A stretch of 64,000 bases of DNA from assembly GCA_021442155.1 (NCBI GenBank), contig CM038216.1, positions 90,383,666 through 90,447,665 of the forward strand, written 5' to 3'. Position numbers and translations under genes: made by a program. Below the pieces are notes generated by a model. The model worked only from the letters and a program-made list of their open reading frames with translations. It was not told the DNA's origin and did not search any database. The first letter of the stretch is position 1. Each line of letters opens with the position of its first letter. Origin of the DNA: Cymbidium sinense (lineage: Eukaryota > Streptophyta > Magnoliopsida > Asparagales > Orchidaceae). Below, piece by piece: positions 1-10,427 of this stretch.

Positions 1-1156
1 TATAGCACATTGATTGGAAGCATGGCACTCTCCCTTATAATTAATAAGTTGATGAGATCCTCTTTGGTCCTTCTTTATGGCAAAAGGGTCTTTTGAAGTG
101 GGTTTAAACTTATCTCCCATCTTATGACGTGCAATAATCAGTCTACTTAAAACTAAAATAAGCTCTCCTACTCAAAAAGCTCTAGGACGGGCCAATTTAT
201 TGCGAGCTTGAATCATTTTATCTTTGTACAACTCAAAGTTTTACATGTTTATAGGCATCTCTTCTCCAAACCTTTGAGCTTTTCTAACCATAAGTTGATG
301 CTCTACTCTATTATGATATTTCTACCCACAACTATCCTTAGTGATGGGAGTTGGACTTCTAATAGTAGAGCGGCTTCAGACCCATGCACTATGGAGAAAG
401 GAGTAGATTGAGTTGGAGTTCTATATATAGTGCAGTAGGCCCACAAAGCTTCAACTAACTACTCATGCCACTATCGATTGTTGTTGTCAAGTGTCTTCTT
501 CAGTATTTGGATAATGAGTTTTATTGAATGCTTCTGCTAAGCCGCTTTCCCTAGAGTAGTTGTTGGTAGAATATTTCCAGTCTACGTTATGTCTTCGAGC
601 AAAGTTTTTTTATCTCAGTGCTCTTGAATGAATTTCCATTATCAGATATAATTTGTCAAAGCACTCTGAACCTATATACAATATGGTTCCTAAAAAACTA
701 TAGCACATGCTGAGTTGTGTCCTCTCTAAATAGAATCACCTTTGCCCATTTGGAAATGTAATTAGTAGCAGCTAAGATGAACTAATGACCCTTAGAAGAT
801 GGAGGATCAATCAGACCCACTATGTCGATCCCCCAACAGTCGAATGGCCACGAGGCCAATGTAAGATGTAGAATGTTGGGTGATTGGTGTAAGATCACAC
901 CATGTATTTGATATTGGTGGCATCGCCTAGCCGTATCCATGCAATCTTTGATCATCAATGGCCAGTAGTATTCTAGTCTCTTAATCTTGGCTTCCATCTT
1001 AGGATCATATTGGATAGCTCCACATAATCCTGAGTGTACCTCGATCACAATCTTACGAGCTTTGTTCTTTTCTAAACAACGTAACCACATATGATCAAAA
1101 GATCGATGGTATAAGACACCATCCACAAGAATGTAGGAAAGTGCTCTATACTTCAT
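1..1156 (-). pseudogene. Integrase domain, copy B (decayed)
   Basis: The longest open stretch (782-1156) holds the zinc-binding region and the start of the catalytic core: VHSGLCGAI, YYWPLMIKDC, RCHQYQ, then WPFDCWGIDIVGLI, where the D of WGID is the first catalytic acidic residue. In the HHCC finger the second Cys of CxxC is Tyr (CHQY). Downstream on the minus strand (about 600-670) IISDNG gives the second catalytic Asp. The C-terminal region with the family's WEGP-type motif lies at about 1-190 and is better preserved in copy C. Stops and frame changes separate the pieces. In the intact element this enzyme inserts cDNA into the genome; here it cannot be functional. Confidence 0.85.
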
Positions 1157-1349
1157 CTAATGGGCTTGGGACTTCTCTTGAGGTAGTTTTCCTTTATTAA
1201 GGTAATCTATGAATGGTTGTCTCTAATCTAACTCCTTGTCCTTCTTAGCAATGACAACCTCCCTTTAAAAGATTACTTTTTGATGAGTTCAATATCAATA
1301 AGGGATAAGACTTGCCTATTTTGGACCTTTATTGATATGGTCTCATCCT

Positions 1350-1795
1350 CTAGACATGCCAACTCTTAGCAAGCTTGGCTAAAGCATACGCTATGATGTC
1401 CTCTCCTCAAGGAATCTTATAAATGATAATCTCTAGGATTTGGGCCAATTACTCCATGGTGTACTTATGGTAGTGATGGAGCTTAGGCTTTATAACCTTA
1501 TAAGACCCAATAATTTGGTTGATAACTAGCTGAGAATCTTTGAAGATGTTGATATTTTAGATGCTTAGAGTAACGACTAACTCCAGACTAGCAATCAGAG
1601 CATCATATTCAACTTCATTGTTGGTGCAAGGATTGGACAGATGATATGAAAATTTTATCACATTACGATCCGAAGTTAAGAGAACTATTCCTACCCTCCC
1701 TTTCCTGGAATAGTAGATTGTGGTTCTTCTCCTCTCTTAAGAGGAAGCCACACCATCAAAGTACATCTCCCAATGGTGAATCCTAGTATCCCATA
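1350..1795 (-). pseudogene. Archaeal-type second RNase H domain, copy B (decayed)
   Basis: Reading the minus strand gives WEMYFDGVAS (first catalytic Asp in FDG), then GIVLLTSDRNVIKFSYHL, CTNNEVEYDALI (Glu of NNExEY) and FKDSQLVINQI (Asp of DSQLV), then YKIPxGEDIIAYALAKLA near the end. This motif order is that of the RVT_3/archaeal RNase H found between the canonical RNase H and integrase in Tat-lineage elements. In-frame stops are present (one after SLELVVTLSI), so the domain is a pseudogene. The same domain is recognisable in copy C at 63500-63900. Confidence 0.8.
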
Positions 1796-2039
1796 AGTTC
1801 ATGATTTGTTCATCAAGGAGATCATCACTAAGAGAAGAGTCAGCAGGAAGTGGGTGTGCTGCTAAGAAATTTGTTAGTACTTATCCTTTCATTGCATGTA
1901 GGGGTATGAATGTAGTGTGAAATTGTTAGAGGATCATGGACCATCATGCCAACCGTCTGGATAGCATCAACTGTGAAATGAGATACTGTAATGGATTGAT
2001 CTTAGAGATTAATTTCACCTTATTTGGAAGCACGTAGTG

Positions 2040-2330
2040 CTATAGCTTTTGGGATGCAAAGATTAAAGCTAGGCAATGCTTCTCAATAGGTGGATAATTA
2101 GCCTCAGGAAGGATTAGATGACAACTAAGGTAGTAGAGTGCATTTTCCTTCCTTTCGTCATTGGCTTGGGCCAACAAAGCACTAAGGGAGTCATCTAATG
2201 CAGTAGTGTAAAGTATGAGCGGCTTGCCCGAGATAGGGGCTGCTAGAATAAGTGGTATCACTAGGTAATGGTTGATGTTTTCAAAGGCATGCCAACACTT
2301 ATCATCCCACTTGAACTTGGCATCCTTTTT
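2040..2330 (-). pseudogene. RT-linked RNase H domain, copy B (decayed)
   Basis: An open stretch of 73 codons (2040-2261) encodes IPLILAAPISGKPLILYTT, ALDDSLSALLAQ, ENALYYLSCHL and EANYPPIEKHCLALIFAS. This is the RNase H-like domain directly C-terminal to Ty3/gypsy RT (family consensus LYLA, AVSAVL, YYVSK, ExRYPPxEKLALAL). It normally removes the RNA template during reverse transcription. The connection region joining it to RT is at about 2290-2570 in broken frames (FGVASGKFLGF and a thumb-like segment). Confidence 0.8.
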
Positions 2331-2539
2331 GACAAGTGATGAAAATGGCTGGCATTTTCCTTATAAGTTGGATATAAAGCATCTTAGATATGCCAACTAC
2401 ACTTGGAATGATCTAAGTTGAGTTAACATTTTAGGGGGTTGCATTTCTAATAATGCCTTGATCTTCTCTAGAACAATTTTAATTCCCTGGTGTTAGAAAA
2501 TAAACCCAAGGAATTTCCCTGAAGCTACTCCGAATGAAC

Positions 2540-3060
2540 AGTTTAGAGGGTTCATTTTGAGGTTAAATAGTCTTAACTATTCAAAAACTACTCTCAAGTT
2601 AAAAAGATGGTCTTCCTTTTCTCTACTTTTGACCATGAGATCATCGACATAGCACTTGACTTGATGATGAATGAGTTCAACGAATATTCTAGTCATAGCC
2701 CTCTTGTATGTAGTACTGATATTTTTAAGGCTAGAAGGCATGACATTATAGTCATAGATGCAAATCGAGGTTCTAAAAGTAGTGTTTCTTTCATCTTCAA
2801 GGGCCATCTTTATTTGGTTATATCAAAATGAGCCATCCATAAAAGTGGAGACTGCATGAGATGAGGCAATGTCTACCATCAGCTCCAGGATTGATATTGG
2901 AAATTCATCTTTTGGACATATCTTATTTAAATCCATAAAATCAATGTATATGTGAATTTAGCCATTCTTTTTCTTATTTGGGATGATGTTGACTAACCAG
3001 GTAAGGTATTTTTCTTCTTGAATGAACCCAACATCGATCAATTTCTTAACTTCATAAATG
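2540..3060 (-). pseudogene. Reverse transcriptase domain, copy B (decayed)
   Basis: Minus-strand reading gives KYLTWLVNIIPNKKKNG, then IDFMDLNKICPKDEFPI (family VDFRDLNKACPKDxFPL), VSTFMDGS, and in the open stretch 2577-2807 MALEDERNTTFRT, YDYNVMPSSLKN, ATYKRAMT-like palm residues and the catalytic box YVDDLMVKS. Both Asp residues of YVDD remain, while the first catalytic Asp region FMDG is followed by a stop. Frameshifts occur on both sides. The plus-strand reading frame that overlaps this stretch is an antisense shadow. Family: RVT_1 of Ty3/gypsy. Confidence 0.85.
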
Positions 3061-3080
3061 GCCTGTTATTCTATGTCTAA

Positions 3081-3497
3081 TCACATGTGTCTAGAAGCTT
3101 GCTTGATAGGGTTAGAAGTATGCTTTATTGCTAGTTTATGGATCACTATGCTAGGAGCCAATCCAAGCATCTCTCCATAACTACATGTAAAGTAGTCCTT
3201 AAACTCACTCAATAGCCTAATTAAGTCATTGTTTTTAATTTCATTCAATAAAGAATAGATGTATGTCAGGCATGAATCTTCTTTAATTCCTAAGTTGATT
3301 TCCTTGAGCTCGTTGATGGTTGACATAATCTCTTCTTCAAACTCTGGTGGTGCATCTTTGACTTCAAAATCATCTAGAACATCTGAAGTTTCTAAGCACA
3401 GCTCTTCATATGAGTTAATGTGATTTGAAAATAATCTATTAGATTCCAAATGATTGGTGATGATTAAGTAGTAATCATCATATTTGACTGGACCCAC
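3081..3497 (-). pseudogene. Protease-RT linker and RT N-terminus, copy B
   Basis: The longest open stretch of copy B (138 codons). Its C-terminal end reads MLGLAPSIVIHKLAIK followed by PIKQASRHM, which matches the conserved entry to Tat/Ty3 RT (MPGLDPxIVxHxL, then PVKQxxRR). The upstream part, with ELKEINLG, LLNEIKNNDLIRLLSEFKD and YFTCSYGEM, corresponds to the family's acidic linker ending in F-A-WSYxDMPGL. An unbroken frame of this length in an otherwise wrecked element may be chance or may reflect an AT-rich, stop-poor frame. Confidence 0.75.
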
Positions 3498-4335
3498 TAT
3501 ACTGAATCCTAGTACCTATATTGATTGAGATCTTTTACATTTATTCTTCCATATTCTTTTGAAACCTGCACTTTGACCAAGTATGTGGGATTAACCCTTT
3601 TTCTCTTAAATTATGAACACAAGGTAAGTACCAATCAAAAGGTACTTATATTAAATCTTTATATGAATCATCCTCAAGTTCTACATCAACTTCTTGACTT
3701 AAGGATAATGCTTCTAGAAAGAACCTCTGAGTTTTCACACCTATGGATGACTTAGGGGCTTCCTTAACTACCAAAACCCTCAGCTTTTTGAGAGGAAAGT
3801 GGGGTTAGAGCTAAGGTTCTTAACTGATGCCCAACTATTTCGTATATAGACTTGGATACACTTATTCTTTGCTTTGGAGCCTTGTCTTCATTACTATATG
3901 TCTCAAGTGTTACCTCCAAGGGAATCTACTACTGAGAAGAGGTGGCTGGTGTGCTAATGATATAAGACACATCCTATGAACTAGATTCTAAGTCTATATG
4001 GATAGCAGGTGTACTCCTTGTAGCATGGGACATATCTTCTATTGGGTGGCCAATAAAAAAGATTTTCACCCCTAGGACAACCTCTAAATTGCCTCTTCCT
4101 CTGCCTGGTGGAGGTTAGCTCGTCCTACCCATATGTTTGAATAAAGTAATGAACTGTGGGTGGAATCTAATGTCGGGCTCCACTTCCTCCTCAAAGTCTA
4201 TTTCTGCTCTATTTTATTTTCTTTTTTATTTTCTCTTTTCTTTCCTTTTTCTTTTTCTCTTTTCTTTTATTTTTTTATTTTTTATATTTTTAAACTTTGG
4301 CAAGTTCACAAGAATAGACTTGTTGATTTTGAAGG
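3498..4335 (-). pseudogene. Lys-rich and acidic linker between protease and RT, copy B
   Basis: Non-domain part of the polyprotein. On the minus strand it contains a purine-rich run (plus-strand T/C-rich at about 4207-4290) that encodes a lysine/arginine-rich string of the type KEKRKRKRKEKRK. Then come degenerate segments such as ATRSTPAIHIDLESSSQD and an acidic VELEDDS near 3680. The same order is found in copy A at 35700-36020. No enzymatic domain was recognised; several stops are present. Confidence 0.55.
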
Positions 4336-4645
4336 AGGTAGTATGCCGCATCCTAATATATGTCGACCTCATGAACTGTAAATGGCTTGAGATCTCCTTT
4401 GACATAGTAGAAGATCCCACAACTCATGAACTTCATACATTGATGTAGTGAGGATGAAACTATATTGTTCTCATGTATCGATGGTTTCCCAAGCAATGCC
4501 TTGAAAGATGTATCCGAGTCTATAATGTGAAACTTGGCTTCGATCTTCTATAATGGGAAACACTATGGAGCCTAAGGCTTATTGACCTCACTTTTGGAGT
4601 GTAGATTTAATCTTCCCATCTTAGACTTAGGAGCCTTATGGACAC
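4336..4645 (-). pseudogene. Protease C-terminal half, copy B
   Basis: Minus-strand reading gives KIEAKFHIIDSDTSFKALLGKP, SIHENN, SSLHQCMKF and LKPFTVHEVDIY. The string FxALLGxPxIHxN followed by SxLHQCxK is the C-terminal signature of Tat-lineage retropepsin. The active-site half is not adjacent; it lies about 4 kb away at 8640-8843. The join with the inserted DNA is near 4645-4665, where the sequence stops matching protease and begins to match the non-coding block shared with copy A. Confidence 0.75.
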
Positions 4646-7600
4646 TAAGAGTTCCCTAATCATGAGACACTTCTAATAATTAGGCTTTAATTAAGCTTAA
4701 TTAATCATTCTTAATGGCTAAAACTTTTAGTAATCATAAAAAATCATAGAGAAATAAAAAAAATGCAAATAAATGCTCTTCAAAGTATTTTAGAGGAGAA
4801 TTAATTAAAAATGATCTTAACAAAATTTGAATAGTAATAAAGATTTAATTTTAAAATTAATTAGCTTAATTACTCCTTAATTACTTGAGCAATTAATCCC
4901 AGATTTTGTGGGTTAATTTAATGGGATGACCTCTGCCTCCAATGATTTTCTTGGGATTTATTGCTCACTTAATTAAGAAAATTGACTAATTAAACCCTAA
5001 CTACTCTTTTAAGTTAATTAATGATTAACAAATCCCATTAACAATAACAAATTGGTTAACTAAGTTTATTAATCATTGTTCAATAGTAAGTGAACTAAGG
5101 AATAGGGTTGGGACCCATTTCCTTAAGTTCATTTCACCCATTTTTAAATCAAATTAATTAAGATTCAACTAATTAATTTAATCGGTTAATCAAATTGAAA
5201 TCATAATCACATCAAACCTTAATTAATTAAATCATGGGGTAGATCTCTAGGTGTTTAATAACCTAAAGGAGTTTAATGAAATTATGGTTAGTTCACATGT
5301 GTGGGAAAACCATAAGAGTAATTAATTAAGTCCCTTAATCTAATTAACTATTAATGATGAGCCAATTGCATTAGGCCCCTTTTATTTTCTATGATCATTG
5401 CAAGTTTATTTTCCATGCATATCATATTGGCTCATAATTATTTCATTAATTACTTTAAGGTGACATATGTAAGGGTAATTAATTCATCTAATTAAGAGTT
5501 CAACTTAATTAACCCATTAAATCAACTTAATCACATTTCCTTAAATTAAATCAAATTACTAATGTGGGAATGAGTTTAAAACAACAAGTGTTGATTTCTA
5601 TTCTCCTCTTTGAATCAAATCAAATCCAAAACTTAATTAATAAAGATGCTTTGGTATGCTTTAAATAATCTTGTTTGATTTGATTATGCTTAAGAACTAG
5701 TTTGGTTGAATGAATCACATGCATATATTTGATTGTCCTCATTCCAATCATGTTAAATTTGGTATGTCATTTGAATTCATGCATCCATCTTTTCAAAATC
5801 ATGTAAAATAAAAGGAATTTTCTTTATGTAAGCTTGCATGTGTTGATTTAATTTAATATATGCATGGCTATTATCACTATTAAATCCAAATGTATGTTTT
5901 AAAAGCTTATAAATGAATAACAATATGTGTTATGATACTAGTTATAAATACATAAGAAATGCATGTGCTTGTAGCTTAAGTGTATGAATGTTAAGTTCTC
6001 TTTCCTCTATTCATGTGTTGATTTAAATAAGATTGAATGGCAATGGGTATATAGTCTAGACATCCTGAGAATACGAGGCTTTAGCTAGCCCTAAGGGGGT
6101 CATTTGATTACCTCACTTCTCTGGTTTAAGAATGACATGTATCCATTTGATTTCATTCTTATGTATTTCAATATTAGAATTTGGATAGAGCATTAAATCA
6201 TATATATATAAATGATTCAATAAAAAAATATACAATCTTTGCATGGTTTTCTTTCCCTCATTTATGTATACATCCATGTGTGTCCAAGAAAAGCAAGTAT
6301 AGAGTCTTGACATCCCAGGAATATGAGGCTTTAGTTAGCCTGAAGGAGGTCATTAGATTACCTCACTTTCCAAGTTTAACAATGACATGTACTTGCCTAT
6401 ATCTTTGTACATGTATATGTATATGTGATTAGTGAATGAAAATTCCATTTTACATTAAAATTGCATGCATTCATAATTGACTAAGTGGTTGAATTAATTA
6501 TCCATATGATTTGGAGCTTAATTCATATGTTCATGTATACGAATTTACATATGTTTGAATACAAATGGGTATATAGTCTAGACATCATGAAAATATCAGG
6601 CTTTAGCTAGGTCCAAGGAGGTCATTTGATTACCTCACTTCCCTAGTTTAATAATGGAACTTGCCTATTTAATTTCATTCTTATATCCTTTTTATATAAG
6701 AATTTGGATAAAGTTTTAAATTAATATGTTTAAATAATTCAATCAAATAAAATATAAATTCTGAACGTACACATACATTCATCATTTAAGTGTGCTAAAA
6801 TATGTTGCATGTATAGATACACTTATAATTAAATCATATGCATGTTACATGTAATGGAAAGGAATGATTTAATATATGTCATGTGGTAGTAATTGAATTA
6901 AATTAATCTTAAGATGCCTTTCATTTTGAATAGGATTATTTAATGTGAACCTAAACTTAGGATTAATTAAATCATTTAATAATCCATTTACTAAAGAGAA
7001 ATAAATCAAATTAATATACTTTAGAAAGTGACTTAAGGTAAGGATGAAAGAGGGCAATCCTCTTTTCCTCTCTTTATAGCACTTAATTGCTAAGTGTAAT
7101 CAAATGAAACAAAAGAAAACACAGATTAAAATTCCCAAATCAATTAAACTACTTCCAGTGAAATCTACCTTTCATGTTAAATTGAATCCTTCTACATTAG
7201 AAAATACAACACTAATGCCTAACAAGACTTACAACACATGCCTTAATACACACATTAGAATTAACTCACACTTCTAGCTTAAAGTTAGGACAATGTATGA
7301 TGTGATGTATGTTTTTTTTCATGATGTATTATTTTAGATTAGATGTTAGGGTGTATACTTCATAAATTGGATGATAGGCCAATATTAGCCTAATCATATT
7401 TTCTGTAGGGGATTATGCTTAAGGGATGCTTAAAAATAAATGTGAATGCTATATTTCAGGTAGCTTAAATCCTTAAGCATAATCCAAGTTAGGATAGAGT
7501 GGGCTTAGTTACCCATGTGTAGGGTGCTAAGTCCAAATTATAAACACCATTGCTTAGGATTATATGTATATTTAGGTAACCTCTATTTTGTTGGTGTAGT

Positions 7601-8640
7601 TAGATTTACTTTTTCCACATAAATGTAATTTTTGCAATAGGAATTAAGATTAGTGCTCTGAGAATTAGGATGAGCAGTAACCAGAAGGCTTTGTCCTTGG
7701 GTGCCTTGTGATGCCTTTGAAGTAAGCACCATCCAAATCAAAGAATGAAATAAATTAAAAATGAAGATATGAAGAAAGAAGACCCCCATAGCATTTAAAA
7801 CAATTTTATTTATTCTTTCATATTCTAGGTTGTATAATGGTAGAGCTCAGCTAACAATCTCTTCACTCTTCAGGTTGTACAGTGATAGCCGACTGCACTG
7901 ACCTTTTATTTTTTTTTATGATAGTTAATATAATTGTTTGATGTTATGATTACATTATGCATTAGGATGACATGCTTTTCATAGTTTCTTAAATGATTGG
8001 TGCTTTAATGTGTGGCTTGGATAAAATTAAGCTTTTAGGATAAAAATAACTTTTCTACCCAACTAATCACTCATAACTAAATTTTAAACAACTCATAACC
8101 TCATCATAAAGCCTAAGACATGAAAAAGAAAATTAAAAGATTTAGCAAACCCTTAACTGTATGGTTGTATGTTTCACATCATGCATGCATATTATTTGTC
8201 TCTTAAACATGAAGGATCTCCATCCATGCATGATAAATGAATGCTTGACCTGTGAGGGAATCACTTGTAATGGAGAACACCTTCTTCTAGCTAATTTGAC
8301 CCATAACCTATTTCATCATGCATTTTAGCATATGAAATCCTAAAGCCTCTATCAAAATAATGTGTCTAAAATGAAATAAAATTTTAATATAAACCCTACT
8401 TTATACATCCATGTAAATTGGGGGAAAAACTCTAGTACATTTAAAGACCCATCATGCCTACGAAGTCCTTATTACATGATTATGTCCATTGTAGGCTGAT
8501 GCCCCTATCTTTCGATATAGTATATCATACCTCAATCTTATACCCGATCACCTCAAAAAGTAATCCCAATATGATTCGCATGGTGATCCCCCCCCCCATC
8601 CAAAAATAAACACCACATGGCCCTCTCACCTTGTTCATTA
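4646..8640. other. Non-coding insertion inside the protease region, copy B
   Basis: About 4 kb of AT-rich DNA with no recognisable coding separates the two halves of the protease. It is collinear with 39120-44320 in copy A, so it was present before the two copies diverged. It contains a three-unit repeat (6044-6830) and many ATTAATTAA-type words. Relative to copy A it lacks about 2.7 kb next to the RT side, about 0.72 kb near 8380 and the MITE at 8477-8484. It could be a nested solo LTR or other nested element, or a very large intron of the kind described between protease and RT in Ogre elements. No LTR ends or splice sites could be assigned with confidence. Confidence 0.6.
6044..6830. repeat. 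Three-unit direct repeat in the protease insertion, copy B
   Basis: Units begin near 6044, 6296 and 6566. Each starts with a form of GGGTATATAGTCTAGACATC, continues through GAGGCTTTAGCTAGCC and GGTCATTTGATTACCTCACTT, and ends in AT-rich sequence with TTTGATTTCATTCTTAT-like words. Spacing is about 250-270 bp. The same three units occur in copy A at 40492, 40737 and 41005. Confidence 0.8.
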
Positions 8641-8843
8641 AATCCAACATATCCTTTCTTTTTGGAGTTTGGAGATGTTGATCCTCAAGTAAGCAAGGGT
8701 TCTTAGACTGATAATGTTGACTGATAGACCCGGGTCATCTAGAATTCTAGATAGCCTATTTCTGCCAACATATACTGTAATGTAAAAAGGCAGTCGTGTC
8801 GGTCGTCCCTAATAGTAAGTCTTCATCGCTGAATGTAACTAAA
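8641..8843 (-). pseudogene. Protease N-terminal half with active-site motif, copy B
   Basis: Reading the minus strand from 8843 downward gives a DDRHDCLFTLQYMLA-like segment, then RILDDPGLSVNIISLRTL. Tat-lineage retropepsin has LDPGSSxNIxPLxTL here, and the Asp of DPG is the catalytic residue. The catalytic Asp is kept. The 5' end is lost at about 8843, where CTGAATGTAACT runs into AAATAAAAACC of the satellite. Confidence 0.75.
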
Positions 8844-9344
8844 TAAAAACCTAAACTTCAATAATAAAACTAAAAATAAAAAAAAAATAAACCTAAACCC
8901 TAAACTAAAAAAAATTAAGCCTAAAATAAAATTAAAATAAACCTAAACCTACACTAAAATAAACTAAACTAAAAAAAACCTAAACCTAAACCTAAACTTA
9001 ATCTTAAACTAAATAAAATAAAATAAACTAAAAATAAACCTAAACCTAAACTAGAAAGTAAAACCTAAAATCAAAACTTAAAACCTAAACCTAAAAAAAA
9101 TAAAATAAAAACTTAAATCTAAACCTAAACATAAAAAATAAAACCTAAACCTAAAAAATAAAATAAAAATAAAACTAAACTAAAAAAAACCTAAACCTAA
9201 ACCTAAACCAAAAAAAATAAACTAAAATAGAAAACCTAAACTAAAATAAATAAATCTAAAATAATTAACTAAACTAAATAAAATAAAATAAAATAAAATA
9301 AAAATAAAATAAACTAAAATAAATAAAAAACTAAATAAAATATT

Positions 9345-9346
<2 letters not shown>

Positions 9347-9380
<34 letters not shown>
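9347..9380. repeat. (AT)n microsatellite
   Basis: An uninterrupted run of alternating A and T of about 32 bases, just upstream of a satellite landmark (GAGTTTACTAATTTT). It is the longest simple dinucleotide run seen in the window. Confidence 0.95.
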
Positions 9381-9383
<3 letters not shown>

Positions 9384-10380
9384 GTTTAACATGAGTTTAC
9401 TAATTTTAAAAAAATAATAAATAAATAAAACTAACCCTAAATCGAACCCTAAACCCAACTAAACTTTAACTATAAACCATACTGACCCTAAACCCTAAAC
9501 CCTAAACCCTAAACCCTAAACCCTAAAACTATACCCTACCCCACCTAAACACTACCCACCACTCTAAACCCTAAACCCTAAACCTAAAAACCTAAAACTC
9601 AAACCTAAACCTAAACTAAATAAAACCAAAATAAAATAAATTAATGGACTAAACCTAAATAAAATAAAATAATAAAATAAAATAAAACTTAAACTAAACC
9701 TAAACTAAATCAAAATAAAATAAAATAAACTAAGAAAATAAACTAAAATAAATTAAATAAAACCTAAACTAAACTAAAAATACAATAAACCTAAAAATAA
9801 AAAACCTAAATAAAATAAAAACTAAACATAAAATAAAATTAAAATAAACCTAAACCTAAAATAAGAACTAAAAAATATATATAAAATAAAACCTTAACCC
9901 TAAATAAAAAAACCTAAACCTAAAATAAAAATAAAATGAACAAAATAAAATAAACTTAAACTTAAACTAAAATAAACTAAACTAAAATAAATAAAAGCTA
10001 AACTTAAACCTAAAATAAACTAAACCTAAACCATGAACTAAATAAAATAAAATAAACTAAAAATAAATTTATACCTGAACTAAAAAAATAAAACCTGAAA
10101 ATAAACCCAAAATAAAAGCCTAAAACCTAAACCTAAAAAAATAAAATTAAAAACTAAACTTAAAACTAAAAAAAAACTAAACTTAAAAAATAAAATAAAA
10201 ATAAAACTCAACTAAAAAATAAACTTAAATCGAAAAAGAATCTAAAATAAAAAACCAAAATTAAAATAAATAAAACAAAAATAAAAAACTAAACTAAATA
10301 AAAATAAAATTAAGCATGAATAATAATAAAAAATAAATTAAACAAAAATAAATAATAAATAAACTAAATTAACTAATTAA

Positions 10381-10427
10381 CAAAAGAAGAAATGTTGGAT
10401 ATGAATTTATTCTCTATTAAAGAAAAA
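10381..10427 (+). pseudogene. GRP fragment 0: 3' UTR tail only
   Basis: AAAAGAAGAAATGTTG, then ATGAATTTATTCTCTATTAAAG, matches the last roughly 45 bases of the 3' UTR of the longer GRP fragments. It is followed by an A-rich stretch and CCCTAAACCCTAAACTAAA, the same downstream sequence as in the full copies. Everything upstream in the usual fragment is missing, and the join falls in TTAACTAATTAAC of the satellite. It is the shortest of nine copies. Confidence 0.75.

Larger units (their letters stand above)
1..8845 (-). mobile_element. Ty3/gypsy Tat-lineage LTR retrotransposon remnant (copy B)
   Basis: Broken pol region read on the minus strand. From high to low coordinates it shows a protease N-terminal half, a long non-coding insertion, the protease C-terminal half, a Lys-rich linker, reverse transcriptase, RNase H, a second archaeal-type RNase H and integrase. 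Two RNase H domains before integrase are known for the Tat lineage (Retand, Ogre and relatives) of Ty3/gypsy elements. All domains carry frameshifts and stops, so the copy is dead. It runs off the left edge of the window inside the integrase C-terminus. At the right it stops at about 8843, where protease coding passes directly into TAAA-rich satellite; copy A continues through the matching point at about 44520 into gag, so B is 5'-truncated. LTRs are not visible in the window. Confidence 0.85.

Noticed and set aside
2607..2831. Plus-strand 74-codon frame
   Set aside because: It is antisense to the RT catalytic region (YVDD) of Tat copy B.
9222..9458. Open minus-strand frame rich in Phe, Leu, Ile and Tyr that looks like a membrane protein (also 12042-12233 and 35471-35680)
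   Set aside because: It is the translation of the complement of TAAAA/CCTAAA repeats; composition explains it and no family motif is present.
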